From NCBI RefSeq assembly GCF_008727875.1, contig NZ_VTWS01000002.1, positions 310,001 to 374,000 of the forward strand: DNA of 64,000 nucleotides, read 5' to 3'. The translations under genes were made by a program, and so were the position numbers. The DNA comes from Larkinella humicola. Its GTDB lineage: Bacteria; Bacteroidota; Bacteroidia; Cytophagales; Spirosomataceae. This document shows positions 1 through 9,899 of the stretch, one piece after another; the first letter of the stretch is position 1, and each line of letters starts with the position of its first letter. The notes under the pieces are model-generated. The model was given only the letters and a program-made list of their open reading frames with translations. It did not search any database and was not told the origin of the DNA.

Positions 1-18
1 GCAGAGTCAATATGACTG

Positions 19-981
19 TTAAGCCACTTGGTTCTTCAGCGGTTCTCCGTTTATCATTCTCAATACTTCTTCGGCGGCAAATTGCTGAAGAATCGGAATG
101 CTGCGTTGGCTATACCAGGCGGTATGCGAGGTGAGTATCGTATTGGGTGCCTGAAGGATCGGATGAGAGTCCGGAAGCGGTTCCTGTTCAAAGACATCGA
201 TACCGGCGCCCCCGATTTTGCGTTCTGTCAATGCCTGCGCCAGGTCAACCGTATTGATCAACCCGCCCCGGGACGTATTGATTAAAACCGCATTCGACTT
301 CATTTTCAATAACGTTTCCCGGTTCATGAGATGATGGGTTTGGTCGTTGAGCGGCAAATGCAGGGAGAGGATATCCGAATTTGCCAGGGCTTCTTCAAGG
401 GTTATTTTTTGGACACCCAATGCCTGCATTTCTTCTTCACTCACGAAGGGATCAACTGCAGCCAGTTTAAAATGGAACACTGCGGCTTTTTTGAGGATAA
501 CCCGAGCAATCCGTCCAAATCCCAGGGTCGTAAATAGGGCATCTTTACAGGCCGGAACCGTACCGGGCGGAATTATTTTCCAAACACCCTCCCGAACCCG
601 CTTATCCGTCGATACTAATTGCCGGTGGAGCGCCAACGCCAAGGCCATCGCGTGATCAGACACCTCATCGATGCAATAATCCGGGACGTTGCAAACCGGT
701 ATTTGTCTTTGCCTGGCTGCCGCCAGATTGAGATTATCAACACCAATCCCGTAGCGTACAATGAGCCGACAATGATCCAGGTTTCGAATGATGGTTTCCG
801 TAATGGGTGCCCATTGGACGATCAGGGCAAAAGCATCTTTGGTGGCTGCTAATAACTCGGCTTCGTTTTTACATTGGGCGTCGATCAACTCATATCCCGA
901 TTGTTCCAACACCGCTTTTTCCGGGTTGATGTTGGAAAAGCCGTGATCCGTAATAACAATTTTCTTCGTGCTGCTAGTCAT
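19..981 (-). CDS. D-isomer-specific 2-hydroxyacid dehydrogenase (CtBP-like)
   Basis: This 320-aa protein is a cytoplasmic NAD-dependent reductase/dehydrogenase for a 2-keto/2-hydroxy acid. The nucleotide-binding loop reads GFGRIA (154-159), and the family catalytic residues are visible as Arg238 in NTSRGG, Glu267 in EQEPLP and His286 in TSHTAW. Length and motif order fit the C-terminal-binding-protein-like branch rather than phosphoglycerate dehydrogenase with an ACT tail. It is the last gene of a minus-strand operon that begins with two rhamnosidases, 54 bp after the zinc alcohol dehydrogenase. From that context I infer that it oxidises or reduces a sugar-acid intermediate; the substrate cannot be read from the sequence. 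Confidence 0.9.
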   Translation of the reverse strand: MTSSTKKIVITDHGFSNINPEKAVLEQSGYELIDAQCKNEAELLAATKDAFALIVQWAPITETIIRNLDHCRLIVRYGIGVDNLNLAAARQRQIPVCNVPDYCIDEVSDHAMALALALHRQLVSTDKRVREGVWKIIPPGTVPACKDALFTTLGFGRIARVILKKAAVFHFKLAAVDPFVSEEEMQALGVQKITLEEALANSDILSLHLPLNDQTHHLMNRETLLKMKSNAVLINTSRGGLINTVDLAQALTERKIGGAGIDVFEQEPLPDSHPILQAPNTILTSHTAWYSQRSIPILQQFAAEEVLRMINGEPLKNQVA

Positions 982-1035
982 AAAAATTCAAGGTCGACAG
1001 GTTAGGAATGGGAAAAAACGGATGGAGAAAGAAGG

Positions 1036-2052
1036 TTAAAAAAGAATAACCGATTTAACGTGGGCTCCCTTTGCCATCACCATATCGGTAAAGGCCATAA
1101 CCCCGTCATCCACTGAATAATAGTGTACCCACGACGTCACGTCTACTTTCCCGGAAGCGATTAACGCCAGCGATGCTTTGATTTCCTGCTGCGTGGCCGC
1201 GTAGCTGCCGATGATTTGTTTTTCAGCTAAAATAATGTCGTACGAAAAAAAGGGCTGAGCGTTTTCATAAAGACCGATGAGCACAATTGCCCCGCCGGGC
1301 CGAATGACTTTCAGGGCCTGCTGGTTGGTTTGCGATGTCCCCACGGCATCGACAACCAGATCAATTCCCTCCTGATCAGTCAATTGATCAATCGCGGAAA
1401 CCAGGTCTTCCTCCGAGGAATTGATGGTGGCCGCAGCACCTAATTTCCGCGCAATGAAGAGCCGTTCGTTCCGCAGATCGGCTACGTATACCGCTACGCC
1501 AAGCAGGGATTGAAACGCCTGCTGTGTCACCAGTCCGATGGGTCCGGCACCAATCACCAGCACTTTTTTGGGCGCCAAATGCCGGGTCAGGTTAACGATA
1601 TGAATCCCATTGGCCAGCGGTTCGGTCATGCAGGCAGCTGGCGGACTAACGTTCGCCGGCATCGGCACCAGGCAATGGGCCGGTACATTCACGTATTCCC
1701 CAAATGCCCCCCCGCGATGCATCCCGAATATTTGCCGGTTTTTGCATAAGTTCGTTAGTCCCCGTTTGCAGGGATCACAGGCTCCGCAGGACACTACGCT
1801 ATTACTGGCCACCCGATCGCCTTTCGTAAAGCCCATTACATCGGAACCAACATCCTCAACAATTCCACAAAATTCATGGCCCATAATTAAAGGCGGCACA
1901 CGGCGGGGGCTTTGGTTTTTAAAGGTTTCCAGCTCACTCCCGCAGATACCACAAGCCAGTACTTTCAGCAGGACCTCATCCTCGGAAAAAGAAGGTAATG
2001 GCCTTTCTGCAATCGTGAGTTTATTAAACTCGGGATAAAAAAGTGCTTTCAT
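1036..2052 (-). CDS. Zinc-dependent alcohol/polyol dehydrogenase (MDR family)
   Basis: A 338-aa medium-chain dehydrogenase. Catalytic zinc ligands appear as Cys37 (GICGSE), His59-Glu60 (GHEF) and Glu144 (TEPLA). The four structural-zinc cysteines are Cys89, Cys92, Cys95 and Cys103. The Rossmann loop GAGPIG is at 168-173, and Asp192 at the end of the second strand suggests NAD rather than NADP. The family includes sorbitol, threonine and galactitol-1-phosphate dehydrogenases. It lies 13 bp downstream of the cyclase gene in the rhamnosidase operon, so a role in oxidising a released sugar or sugar acid is inferred. The exact substrate is unknown. Confidence 0.9.
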   Translation of the reverse strand: MKALFYPEFNKLTIAERPLPSFSEDEVLLKVLACGICGSELETFKNQSPRRVPPLIMGHEFCGIVEDVGSDVMGFTKGDRVASNSVVSCGACDPCKRGLTNLCKNRQIFGMHRGGAFGEYVNVPAHCLVPMPANVSPPAACMTEPLANGIHIVNLTRHLAPKKVLVIGAGPIGLVTQQAFQSLLGVAVYVADLRNERLFIARKLGAAATINSSEEDLVSAIDQLTDQEGIDLVVDAVGTSQTNQQALKVIRPGGAIVLIGLYENAQPFFSYDIILAEKQIIGSYAATQQEIKASLALIASGKVDVTSWVHYYSVDDGVMAFTDMVMAKGAHVKSVILF

Positions 2053-2065
2053 AAGTAACTGACTT

Positions 2066-2689
2066 TCAGAATTGAGCTACTGCTCGTATGGGGGAGCCGT
2101 CACGGCCTTGTAAGTTGAGCGGAAACCCCATAAAGGTAAATTCATCCGGAACCTGATCCAGATTCGTCAGGCTTTCCACAATGACGATTTCTTTTTTCAG
2201 CAGGATGTGATGCACTTCATACCAGTCGCGGCTGGGCGTTGGCGTGTCCATGCCCAGCATCCGGATGTTCCGGTCGGCCAGATACGCACTGGCTTCCTGC
2301 GTCAGCGACGGGAAATTTTCGAAGAAATCATCCTTGCCAAAGTTCTTGTACCAGCCCGTGTCGTAGATGATTTTTGCCTCGGGAGTCAGCAACTGTTCAT
2401 AGGGTAAAAAATCATCTACGGTAATTTCTTCCCGGGCCTCTTTGGGGATTCTCAGTACATGCACCTTCCCGTAAAACCAGTGTAAAGGCATCTGGTCCAG
2501 CGTTTTGCCATCATCCAGAAAATGGTACATCGCGTCCAGGTGCGTTCCCTGATGCGACCCCATCACGATTTGCGTAATGTTGTATTTCAAGGTGCGGGTA
2601 TTACCGTGCGGAATAATGCTCAGCTTGGGGTCCGACGGAAACGTTTGCTGTCCGTGTACCAGGGGATGGGATAGATCGACCAATTTCAT
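2066..2689 (-). CDS. Cyclase family hydrolase (kynurenine formamidase-like)
   Basis: A 207-aa protein of the cyclase/KynB-like metal hydrolase family. The signature HxGTHxDxxxH is intact as His46, His50, Asp52 and His56 (SHQGTHLDAMYHF), which are the expected metal ligands. Near the C-terminus there is the family run ending IVESLTNL. Members hydrolyse formamides, isatin or lactone-like rings. Only 4 bp separate it from the SDR gene upstream, and no tryptophan-catabolism gene is nearby, so a lactonase-type job in sugar-acid catabolism is a reasonable inference but unproven. Confidence 0.85.
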   Translation of the reverse strand: MKLVDLSHPLVHGQQTFPSDPKLSIIPHGNTRTLKYNITQIVMGSHQGTHLDAMYHFLDDGKTLDQMPLHWFYGKVHVLRIPKEAREEITVDDFLPYEQLLTPEAKIIYDTGWYKNFGKDDFFENFPSLTQEASAYLADRNIRMLGMDTPTPSRDWYEVHHILLKKEIVIVESLTNLDQVPDEFTFMGFPLNLQGRDGSPIRAVAQF

Positions 2690-2693
2690 CGTT

Positions 2694-3443
2694 TTATTTA
2701 GCTAAATAGCCGCCATCAACCACTAAGTCGCTGCCGGTCATGAAGGAAGAATCGTCACTGGCCAGAAAGGCGGCTGCTGCGGCTACTTCGTCGGGGCGTC
2801 CCTGCCGGTTCAGTAAGTGCATGGCCGATGCCCGACGATCTTCTTCGTCAATGTTCAAGCCTAATTTTTCGCATGAATTGATGAAGGCGCTGGTGTAGAT
2901 GTAGCCCGGGCACAGGGTGTTCACCCGGATACCAAACGGTGCCAGATCCTGTGCCCAGCATTTGGTGAGTCCCCGAATGGCGAATTTGGTGGCGTTGTAC
3001 GTCGCGAAGCTGGCTTGTCCGACAAAGCCGCTCACCGATGAAAAATTGATGATACTGCCACCGCCGTTCTTTTTCATCTGCGGAACGATGTACTTGGCCA
3101 TCAGAGACGTACCGCCAATGTTGACCGCATTGATCTGCTGCCATTCGTCGGCCGTAGCATCTACCCCTTTGAAGATAAACCGGGCTGCGGTATTGATCAG
3201 TACGTGAGCAGGGCCAACGGCTTGCTCAATGGCCGCGCAGGTTTCCGCCACGGCCGCTTCATCGCTGATATCGAGTTGCCAGAAATGGGCATCCAGATCT
3301 GAGGCTTTATGCTTTGTATCGGGCTGAAGATCAACCAGAACAACCACACATCCCTCTTCGGTCATTCGGGTGGCGGTGGCATAACCCAGATCACCCAGAC
3401 CACCGGTAATGACTATAACTTTGTCTTTTAATCCTCTCATCAT
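2694..3443 (-). CDS. SDR family NAD-dependent oxidoreductase
   Basis: A 249-aa classical short-chain dehydrogenase. The cofactor loop is TGGLGDLG (13-20) and Asp38 after the second strand indicates NAD preference. NTAA is at 84-87, and the catalytic set is Asn108, Ser136, Tyr149 and Lys153 (YNATK). Two adjacent start codons exist (3443 and 3440); the first is used here. It starts 27 bp after the stop of the second rhamnosidase and 4 bp before the cyclase gene, so it is co-transcribed with them. An L-rhamnose or sugar dehydrogenase role is plausible because rhamnose dehydrogenases of the oxidative pathway are SDRs, but that is inference from context. Confidence 0.9.
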   Translation of the reverse strand: MMRGLKDKVIVITGGLGDLGYATATRMTEEGCVVVLVDLQPDTKHKASDLDAHFWQLDISDEAAVAETCAAIEQAVGPAHVLINTAARFIFKGVDATADEWQQINAVNIGGTSLMAKYIVPQMKKNGGGSIINFSSVSGFVGQASFATYNATKFAIRGLTKCWAQDLAPFGIRVNTLCPGYIYTSAFINSCEKLGLNIDEEDRRASAMHLLNRQGRPDEVAAAAAFLASDDSSFMTGSDLVVDGGYLAK

Positions 3444-3470
3444 TTCAATAAATTCATTCTGGTACGTTGA

Positions 3471-6200
3471 TCACTCGACCTTTAGCTCGTACTGACCCGA
3501 ACCTAGTTCCAGCAGAGCCGTATTCGCTTCGATTTTGTAATCCCGGACGATTTTCCCATTTTTATAAATTTTCGAACGGGACCGCGCTGGCAAATAAACG
3601 GTTGCCCGGGTGTTGACGGGAATTTCTACCTGATAGCGAAATCGACTGGCGGTTTTGGTCCAACTGGTCATTACCCAGCCGTAAGGCGAATGGAAACGGC
3701 CCCGGGCCCAGGTCAGATCGCCGACAGGCTGGGGACGAAGTTTCAGGTGCTTGAACGCGACGGAATTTTCCTCCTGAGCAATACCGGCAATGCCCTCGTA
3801 AAACCACTCCAGAATATGGCCCATCGCCAGTTGATTCTGCGATGCTTTGCCGTCCCAGGTTTCGACCAGGGCCGTCGCCCCGCGTTTCAGCAGATACCCA
3901 TAGCCCGGCACATCGTCGCGGTTGGTCATGGTAAACAGCGTTTCGGGGTGACCATTTTCGTAGAGTGATTTGATCAGATACCGGTTTCCAACATCGCCAG
4001 CGGTCAGTCGGTGGGCATCGATCGATTGAATGTTGGTTACCAGTTTGTTTAGTACGTCGTTTCGGTACGTTTCTTCCACCAGACCCATGCTGATCGGCAT
4101 CGCCATTGCGGTTTGGCTACCGGTCGCATACAGTTTCTTCTCCGGATTATAAAACTTCGTATTGAAGGCGGTTTTGATGGTTTTGGCCAGATTGCGGTAG
4201 CGGTCGGCATCGTTCGTTTTTCCAATCAAAGCCGCCATTGCGCTTAAGGCACTGATGGAATGGTAGTAATACGCCGTAGCCGTAACGCCGACGGGTGTCA
4301 CTTTCCCTATATCCAGCCAGTCGCCCAAACCGTACAGGAGCAGGTTGTCGGTCGCCCGGTTTTCCAGAAAATCCGCGTACCGGGTCATCATCCCGTAGGT
4401 TTTGCGGACTACCGATGTATCCCCGTAAAACTGATACAAAAACCAGGAATCCAGGATGGCCGTTGTGCCCCATTCGGGCGAATCAACAAAAGGTCCATCG
4501 AACTGAATGTACTCAGGGGCAATGTCGGGAACCAGGCCATTTTCGTGCTGCGCGTCGGCCATGTTCTGAATCAGACTGCGGTACAGATTGTACACATTGT
4601 ACGTATAATGGATCGCCGTGCGCATAAAATTCTGCTCGCCCTGCCAGCTTAGTTTTTCCCGTTGGGGGTTGTCGGTGATGTAACTTTGCAGATTGCTTTT
4701 TATCGCCCAATCCGTCAGGGTATGGATCCGGTTAAACAGCGCATTCGAACACGCAAACGAACCATTGGCCGGAGCGGCATTGCGGTTGTGAAGTATTTTT
4801 AGTTCTGTAACCACCGGCAGACTAGCCTCTTCTGCCTTGACCCGGACGCCCTCCACCTGAACGTATCGAACGGCAAAATAGGAAAACCGGGGTTGCCAGG
4901 TTTCTGCTCCGTCTCCTTTCAGCGTATAGGAATACGAATGGGGTGTAACGCCATCCGTATGATGGACGGTACCGTCCGAATGAAGCAACTCAGCCGGCGT
5001 CATTTTCAGAATCTGTCCAGCTTTCCCATTTACATGTATGCGAGGAACCCCCGAACAGTTTTGGCCAAAATCATACACGACGGTATTCGGGCCGACCACC
5101 GTCATTTTCCTGGCGGTTAAGGAATCCAGAAACCGAACGGGATAATCGATTTCGGGCAGTAGTTTACCTTTTGGCAAAGTCACTAAAACCGCATTCTTCC
5201 AAGCCTTGTCGGCAAAACCGGCCGTATTCCAGCCTTTTTGCTCCAGACGGGCGTCATAATCCTCCCCGCCGTAGATGGTGTTGAACGTAATGGGCGATGG
5301 GGTTGCTTTCCAGCTTTGGTCAGAAATTACGTGATCCGTGCTGCCATCGGTGTACGTAATTTTCAGCAAAACAATCAGTTTGGGGTTACCAAAGGTGCCC
5401 GTTCCTTTCACGTACCGCTCCTGCGAAATGGAGTAGAAACCGTTGCCCAGCAGAACACCCATCGCATTGCTGCCGGGACGTAGTTGGTCGGTAATATCGT
5501 AGGTATTATAGAGGATGGTTTTATCGTAGCTGGTCCAGCCGGGCGACAGAAAAGCGTCCCCAATCCGGCTGCCATTGATACTGGCCTCATAATGACCTAA
5601 ACCGCTGATAAACAAGAGTGCTTTCGCAACTTTCCGGGTCATTGTAAATTCTTTACGGAGCAACGGTGACCGGGCATTCTTAAAAATCCGGGAATCACCC
5701 GGCTTCATTTTCAGGTGAACGAAGGGCACAACCCGCCCGGAATCGGGCAAATCTTCGTAACCGATCCAACGGGCATTTTTCCAATCTGCCGGGGTAAAGA
5801 TTCCCGTTGTGAACTGCTGTGGGCTACTCCACGCAGACGGTTTTTTATCCGTGTCCCATACCCGTACTCTCCAGAAATACGTCTGCGCCGACTGAAGCGC
5901 TTTTCCCGAATAATGAACCTGAATGCTCTGATCACTTTTCACCACATCGGAATTGAATACATCAAATTGGCCAGACGTTAAATTCGCTTTCGACGAGGCA
6001 ATGACCACCTGATACGCCGATTGGGTGACCGATTCCTTCGGCGATTGCATTTCCCAGGAAAAAAACAGATCGCGGGGGTTGATACCCACCGGATTAACCC
6101 GATTGTCGCACAAGGCAGCCACTACCCGTATCTGCGCTCGTGCGGTAAGACCTACGCTCAGCAGGAAGACGACCAGTACCATTATTTTTCTACCCTTCAT
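3471..6200 (-). CDS. GH78 alpha-L-rhamnosidase (second in operon)
   Basis: A 909-aa secreted glycoside hydrolase removing terminal alpha-L-rhamnose. The chosen start gives a clear signal peptide (hydrophobic stretch, then ARAQ) and leaves 13 bp after the upstream gene. An alternative start at 6224 would overlap that gene and put a poor extension before the signal. Order of parts: Ig-like N-domain with the NPVGINPRDLFFSWE stretch (25-135), jelly-roll rhamnosidase N domain (about 175-345), concanavalin-like domain with YDFGQN (about 370-470), (alpha/alpha)6 barrel (about 475-810) and C-terminal beta domain. The catalytic acidic cluster reads DNPQREKLSWQGE (from 510) and the second glutamate motif ETWDG is at 780-784. 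The usual DCPQRDE is thus a DNPQREK variant with acidic positions kept. Confidence 0.92.
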   Translation of the reverse strand: MKGRKIMVLVVFLLSVGLTARAQIRVVAALCDNRVNPVGINPRDLFFSWEMQSPKESVTQSAYQVVIASSKANLTSGQFDVFNSDVVKSDQSIQVHYSGKALQSAQTYFWRVRVWDTDKKPSAWSSPQQFTTGIFTPADWKNARWIGYEDLPDSGRVVPFVHLKMKPGDSRIFKNARSPLLRKEFTMTRKVAKALLFISGLGHYEASINGSRIGDAFLSPGWTSYDKTILYNTYDITDQLRPGSNAMGVLLGNGFYSISQERYVKGTGTFGNPKLIVLLKITYTDGSTDHVISDQSWKATPSPITFNTIYGGEDYDARLEQKGWNTAGFADKAWKNAVLVTLPKGKLLPEIDYPVRFLDSLTARKMTVVGPNTVVYDFGQNCSGVPRIHVNGKAGQILKMTPAELLHSDGTVHHTDGVTPHSYSYTLKGDGAETWQPRFSYFAVRYVQVEGVRVKAEEASLPVVTELKILHNRNAAPANGSFACSNALFNRIHTLTDWAIKSNLQSYITDNPQREKLSWQGEQNFMRTAIHYTYNVYNLYRSLIQNMADAQHENGLVPDIAPEYIQFDGPFVDSPEWGTTAILDSWFLYQFYGDTSVVRKTYGMMTRYADFLENRATDNLLLYGLGDWLDIGKVTPVGVTATAYYYHSISALSAMAALIGKTNDADRYRNLAKTIKTAFNTKFYNPEKKLYATGSQTAMAMPISMGLVEETYRNDVLNKLVTNIQSIDAHRLTAGDVGNRYLIKSLYENGHPETLFTMTNRDDVPGYGYLLKRGATALVETWDGKASQNQLAMGHILEWFYEGIAGIAQEENSVAFKHLKLRPQPVGDLTWARGRFHSPYGWVMTSWTKTASRFRYQVEIPVNTRATVYLPARSRSKIYKNGKIVRDYKIEANTALLELGSGQYELKVE

Positions 6201-6213
6201 CGTATATCTTACT

Positions 6214-9200
6214 TCACAAAGCAACGCTGAACGTATACTGGCCAGAGGGCACGCGTAAAGCCGTACCCACAGCCGTGGTCTCTATAATCCGGATGTCTTT
6301 TGATCCGGCAATCTGTTGCCCGTTTTCGCTGATGCTTTTTCCGGATGGCAGGAACACGGTAGCCGTAGTATTCGCCGGAATCTGAACCGCTAACTGGAAC
6401 GTGCCGTTCTCGACTTTCCAGTCAACAGCAATTTTTCCGGCAATGGAATGATAAGACCCCCTGGCCCGGGTCAGGCTACCTCCCAAACGCGGTTTAATGG
6501 TAAAATGCTTGTAACCAGCAGAATCGGCATTAATGCCCAGGATGCTTCGGTACATCCATTCGCCCACGGCGCCGATGGCGTAATGATTGAATGAATTCAT
6601 GCCTACGTTCTGAAAACCGCGTCCCTTTACGTATCCGTCCCAGCGTTCCCAAATGGTGGTTGCTCCCTGATCAATCGAGTAGATCCAGGAAGGAAACCGG
6701 CGGCTTTCCAGTAATTTATAAGCCACGTCGGCGTACCCGTATTCCGACAACTGATTCATCAACCGGATCGTCGACTGAATACCGGTCGAGATCCGGTAAT
6801 CATACGCTTTGATGGCCTGAACCATGTGGGCTGCGGCCTGTTTCTTCAGCTTTTCGGGCACCAGGTCAAAATCCAGCGCGAGGGCGTATGCCGCTTGCGT
6901 ATTACCGGCAATGGTACCGTCATCGGTCATGTATGCTTTGATAAACCGGGTCTTTATCGCGGTTGCCAGCGAGTCATAGAACATGTAGTCTCGCTGATGA
7001 CCAAGCAGCCTGGCAACCTTTGCGACGGTTCGGGTTGAATGGCCAAAAAAGGCCGTCGAGTAGATATCATTATCTACTTTACCCCCTTCTTTCGGATAGT
7101 CGTCCGCAATAATGGTATTTCCGTTCAGCCAATCGCCGTACATGTTCCCCCGCTCATTTTTCCACAACAGATCCGGATTGGTGTCCAGGATGTGCCGGAT
7201 GTAGGCTTTCATCGACGCATACTGGCGGGCCAGGATGGCCGTATCGCCATAGTTCTCATACATTCGCCAGGGGACCAGGACTCCCGCATCACTCCATCCG
7301 GGGGCATTGCAATAGCGATTCCACTTATCGACCTGCGGGGTATAATCCGGGTAACGTCCGTCGGCTCGTTGGCAATCGGCAATATCCCTCACCCACTTGG
7401 TGAAAAAGGCACTCATGTCCAGATTGAACATCGACGTCTGGGCAAATACCTGGGCATCCCCCATCCACCCCGCGCGCTCATCCCGTTGGGGACAGTCGGT
7501 CGGCACCGAATGCATGTTCCCTTGCTGAGTCCATAAAATATTGGCCCACAACTTATTAAGATCGGGCGACGAACTTTCAAATGTACCGGCCAAGGGCGCA
7601 GCCGACGCAACTACTTTCCCCGTTACATTAGTGAGTTTAGGTTCCTGGGTAAGACCGGAAATCTCAACGTATCGGAAGCCATGATACGTAAAGCGAGGCT
7701 CATAGTCAATGGACTTTTCCAACCCGGGTGTGTATACATCCATCTGTTTAGCGGCTCGCAGGTTGCTAACATAAAGCTGGCCATTTTCGTCCAGCACTTC
7801 GCCGTGCCGAAACGTGATGTTCTGAGCTGGATTATAAGGAATTTTAAGATTTACCCACCCCGCTATATTTTGCCCCAGGTCAAAAATGTACGTTCCTTCC
7901 TTCACCTTCACCACCTGTATCGGCGTAATTTCCTGAATCACTCTAATCGGCTCGTTGAGCTGGGCGTTGAGTGTTTTCGAGACGGTTTTGTCCACGGTAA
8001 CGGATTTCCACCCCGAGTCATCAAAATCCGGTTCCGTCCACCTGGCGGGCAATCGTTTTGCATTAAAATTTTCGCCGTCGAAGATGGATGCCGTCTGGAT
8101 TGGCCCGTTTTCCAATAGCTTCCAGCTGGCATCGGTTACAATCTGGGTTCGGGTACCGTCGTCGAACAGCAGCTCCAGTTGCCCGATCAACCGCCGGTCG
8201 AATCCATACGCCCCCCGGTCTGGATGGGAAAAGAGACCGCCGGCATACCAACCATCTGCCAGCATGGCCCCCATCACGTTGACGCCTTTTTTCACGGATT
8301 TCGTGACGTCATACGTTTGGTATTGAACACGTTCGTGGTAATCGGTCCACTCGGGGGCCAGAACCTGATTTCCGGCTTTTTTGCCGTTCAGGGTCATCTC
8401 ATACAGGCCCAAAGCGCTCGCGTAGAGGGTGGCCTGCTTCACTTCCTTCGTCACTGTGAACGTCTTCCTCAACAACGGCGATGCGGGTATGGACGATTTG
8501 AAGGGCTTGCGATTTGCCGAACTGCCGGTGTAAGCTCCATCCGTCAATTTGGCCGGGCTCCAGTTCTCCGCTGAAAAGGCCGGATGGGTAGCGTACGGAA
8601 CGGAGGCAGCGACCGGTTTTTTCAGCGCAACATTTTCGGAACGGGCATTGATGGCTTCTAATTCGGCGATGGCGTAGGCGTATTTTCCCTCGTCCGTTTT
8701 GCGGAGTTTATGAACAACTACCCGGATGTACCGGCCGGTTGCGGGCGCCATCGGTTTGCTGTACGGTTCCAGCCCACTCTGCTCGTAATCCCGGGCGCTT
8801 TCGTCGGCAACGACCGTTGGCTTTTTAAAGTCCGCCGTAGCCGATACCAAAATTTTGAAACGTTTGGGAAATAAGTAGCCGCTGGGCTGAAGTTTATACG
8901 CTACGGGATAGAGTTTAATTTGACGAATGTCCTGTTGCGAACCTAAATCAACATCCACCCATTGATTGCCCGCATTCTCCATAGGGCCAGAACCTGATTG
9001 AAAGCTATGCCAGATATCGAATTTTGCGTCGGCAGGTACATTTTCTTCCGGCCCTCCAATCCAGTGTGCCTGCCAGTCCTCTTTATGGAGCAGCCCCATC
9101 GACCAGCTGGCGATGGCACTCCACGAACTAACCTTCTTCCCGGCGTCCCAAACGCGGACTTTCCAAAAGTATTTGGTCCGGGTAAGCAGCTTGCTCCCGG

Positions 9201-9498
9201 TGTACCGCACTTGATTGGCACTAGTGGATTCAACTTTTTTTGAGTCCCATACATTCGCTACACCTTTTACCAGGGATAGGGAATCCGCACTTATCAAGAT
9301 CTGATAGGCAGACTGAGACTGTGCCCGCTTTGTAGAAACCAACTCCCAACTCAGGCGGGGCTGTTTGACATCAATCCCAATCGGATTTACTAAATACTCG
9401 GTCCGCAGATTACTAATTTTCAAATCATCCGTTTGGTCGTCACCGTATGCTAAAAAGGTAGACAGCAGCGCCAGAATAGTAAACCATAGAATCTTCAT
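6214..9498 (-). CDS. GH78 alpha-L-rhamnosidase with inserted discoidin-like domain
   Basis: A 1094-aa secreted rhamnosidase and first gene of the minus-strand operon. The start at 9498 gives the signal peptide MKILWFTILALLSTFLAYG; an in-frame ATG at 9528 would add ten residues before it. The GH78 signature DCPQRDERAGWMGDAQ starts near residue 668, followed by the six-hairpin barrel and a C-terminal beta domain. Between the Ig-like N-domain and the rhamnosidase N domain sits an extra stretch (about 165-330) with WVDVDLGSQQDIRQIKLYP and RYIRVVVHKL, typical of F5/8 type C (discoidin, CBM32-like) modules. This is consistent with extra carbohydrate binding. Together with the next gene it suggests attack on a rhamnose-rich pectin or glycoside. 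High confidence for family, moderate for the insert. Confidence 0.92.
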   Translation of the reverse strand: MKILWFTILALLSTFLAYGDDQTDDLKISNLRTEYLVNPIGIDVKQPRLSWELVSTKRAQSQSAYQILISADSLSLVKGVANVWDSKKVESTSANQVRYTGSKLLTRTKYFWKVRVWDAGKKVSSWSAIASWSMGLLHKEDWQAHWIGGPEENVPADAKFDIWHSFQSGSGPMENAGNQWVDVDLGSQQDIRQIKLYPVAYKLQPSGYLFPKRFKILVSATADFKKPTVVADESARDYEQSGLEPYSKPMAPATGRYIRVVVHKLRKTDEGKYAYAIAELEAINARSENVALKKPVAASVPYATHPAFSAENWSPAKLTDGAYTGSSANRKPFKSSIPASPLLRKTFTVTKEVKQATLYASALGLYEMTLNGKKAGNQVLAPEWTDYHERVQYQTYDVTKSVKKGVNVMGAMLADGWYAGGLFSHPDRGAYGFDRRLIGQLELLFDDGTRTQIVTDASWKLLENGPIQTASIFDGENFNAKRLPARWTEPDFDDSGWKSVTVDKTVSKTLNAQLNEPIRVIQEITPIQVVKVKEGTYIFDLGQNIAGWVNLKIPYNPAQNITFRHGEVLDENGQLYVSNLRAAKQMDVYTPGLEKSIDYEPRFTYHGFRYVEISGLTQEPKLTNVTGKVVASAAPLAGTFESSSPDLNKLWANILWTQQGNMHSVPTDCPQRDERAGWMGDAQVFAQTSMFNLDMSAFFTKWVRDIADCQRADGRYPDYTPQVDKWNRYCNAPGWSDAGVLVPWRMYENYGDTAILARQYASMKAYIRHILDTNPDLLWKNERGNMYGDWLNGNTIIADDYPKEGGKVDNDIYSTAFFGHSTRTVAKVARLLGHQRDYMFYDSLATAIKTRFIKAYMTDDGTIAGNTQAAYALALDFDLVPEKLKKQAAAHMVQAIKAYDYRISTGIQSTIRLMNQLSEYGYADVAYKLLESRRFPSWIYSIDQGATTIWERWDGYVKGRGFQNVGMNSFNHYAIGAVGEWMYRSILGINADSAGYKHFTIKPRLGGSLTRARGSYHSIAGKIAVDWKVENGTFQLAVQIPANTTATVFLPSGKSISENGQQIAGSKDIRIIETTAVGTALRVPSGQYTFSVAL

Positions 9499-9899
9499 TG
9501 GTAAAGCTTGAAAGTAGTGAATAGCCAAACAGGGTTAAAAGTCGAAAATGCATTGCAGCTAATCAGCGTATCACTCATATATAATATGTATTAATATTTA
9601 TAAAAAACTTATAATTTTTGCAACGTAAACTTAGTGCTTTGGAGCACGAAAGAATACCAGTTTATTAGCAGAAAATGATGCTTTTATGCCATTTATTCAG
9701 CCTTTATTACTAATTCTAGCTAACGATAAGTAGTTTTATAGGCGATGCATCTCTCACAGTGGTGATCGTCAGCCCACCTTCTCAAATGGATTTTCGAAGC
9801 AAATCTGAACCTGTATTGGCTAATTCTGCGAATCCTGATGGGGCGGTCCGGGTGATTTTGTGGATCAACATTTGCTACCTAACCCCATCTTCATAATCC
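9499..9899. promoter_or_regulatory. Divergent AT-rich control region between rhamnosidase operon and GH28 gene
   Basis: About 400 bp without a convincing gene separate the two divergent carbohydrate units, so both promoters must lie here. The part from 9570 to 9620 is very AT-rich (runs such as TATATAATATG and TTATAAAAAACTTATAA). No exact TAnnTTTG box at a convincing spacing and no clean operator palindrome was found by eye. Confidence 0.5.
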
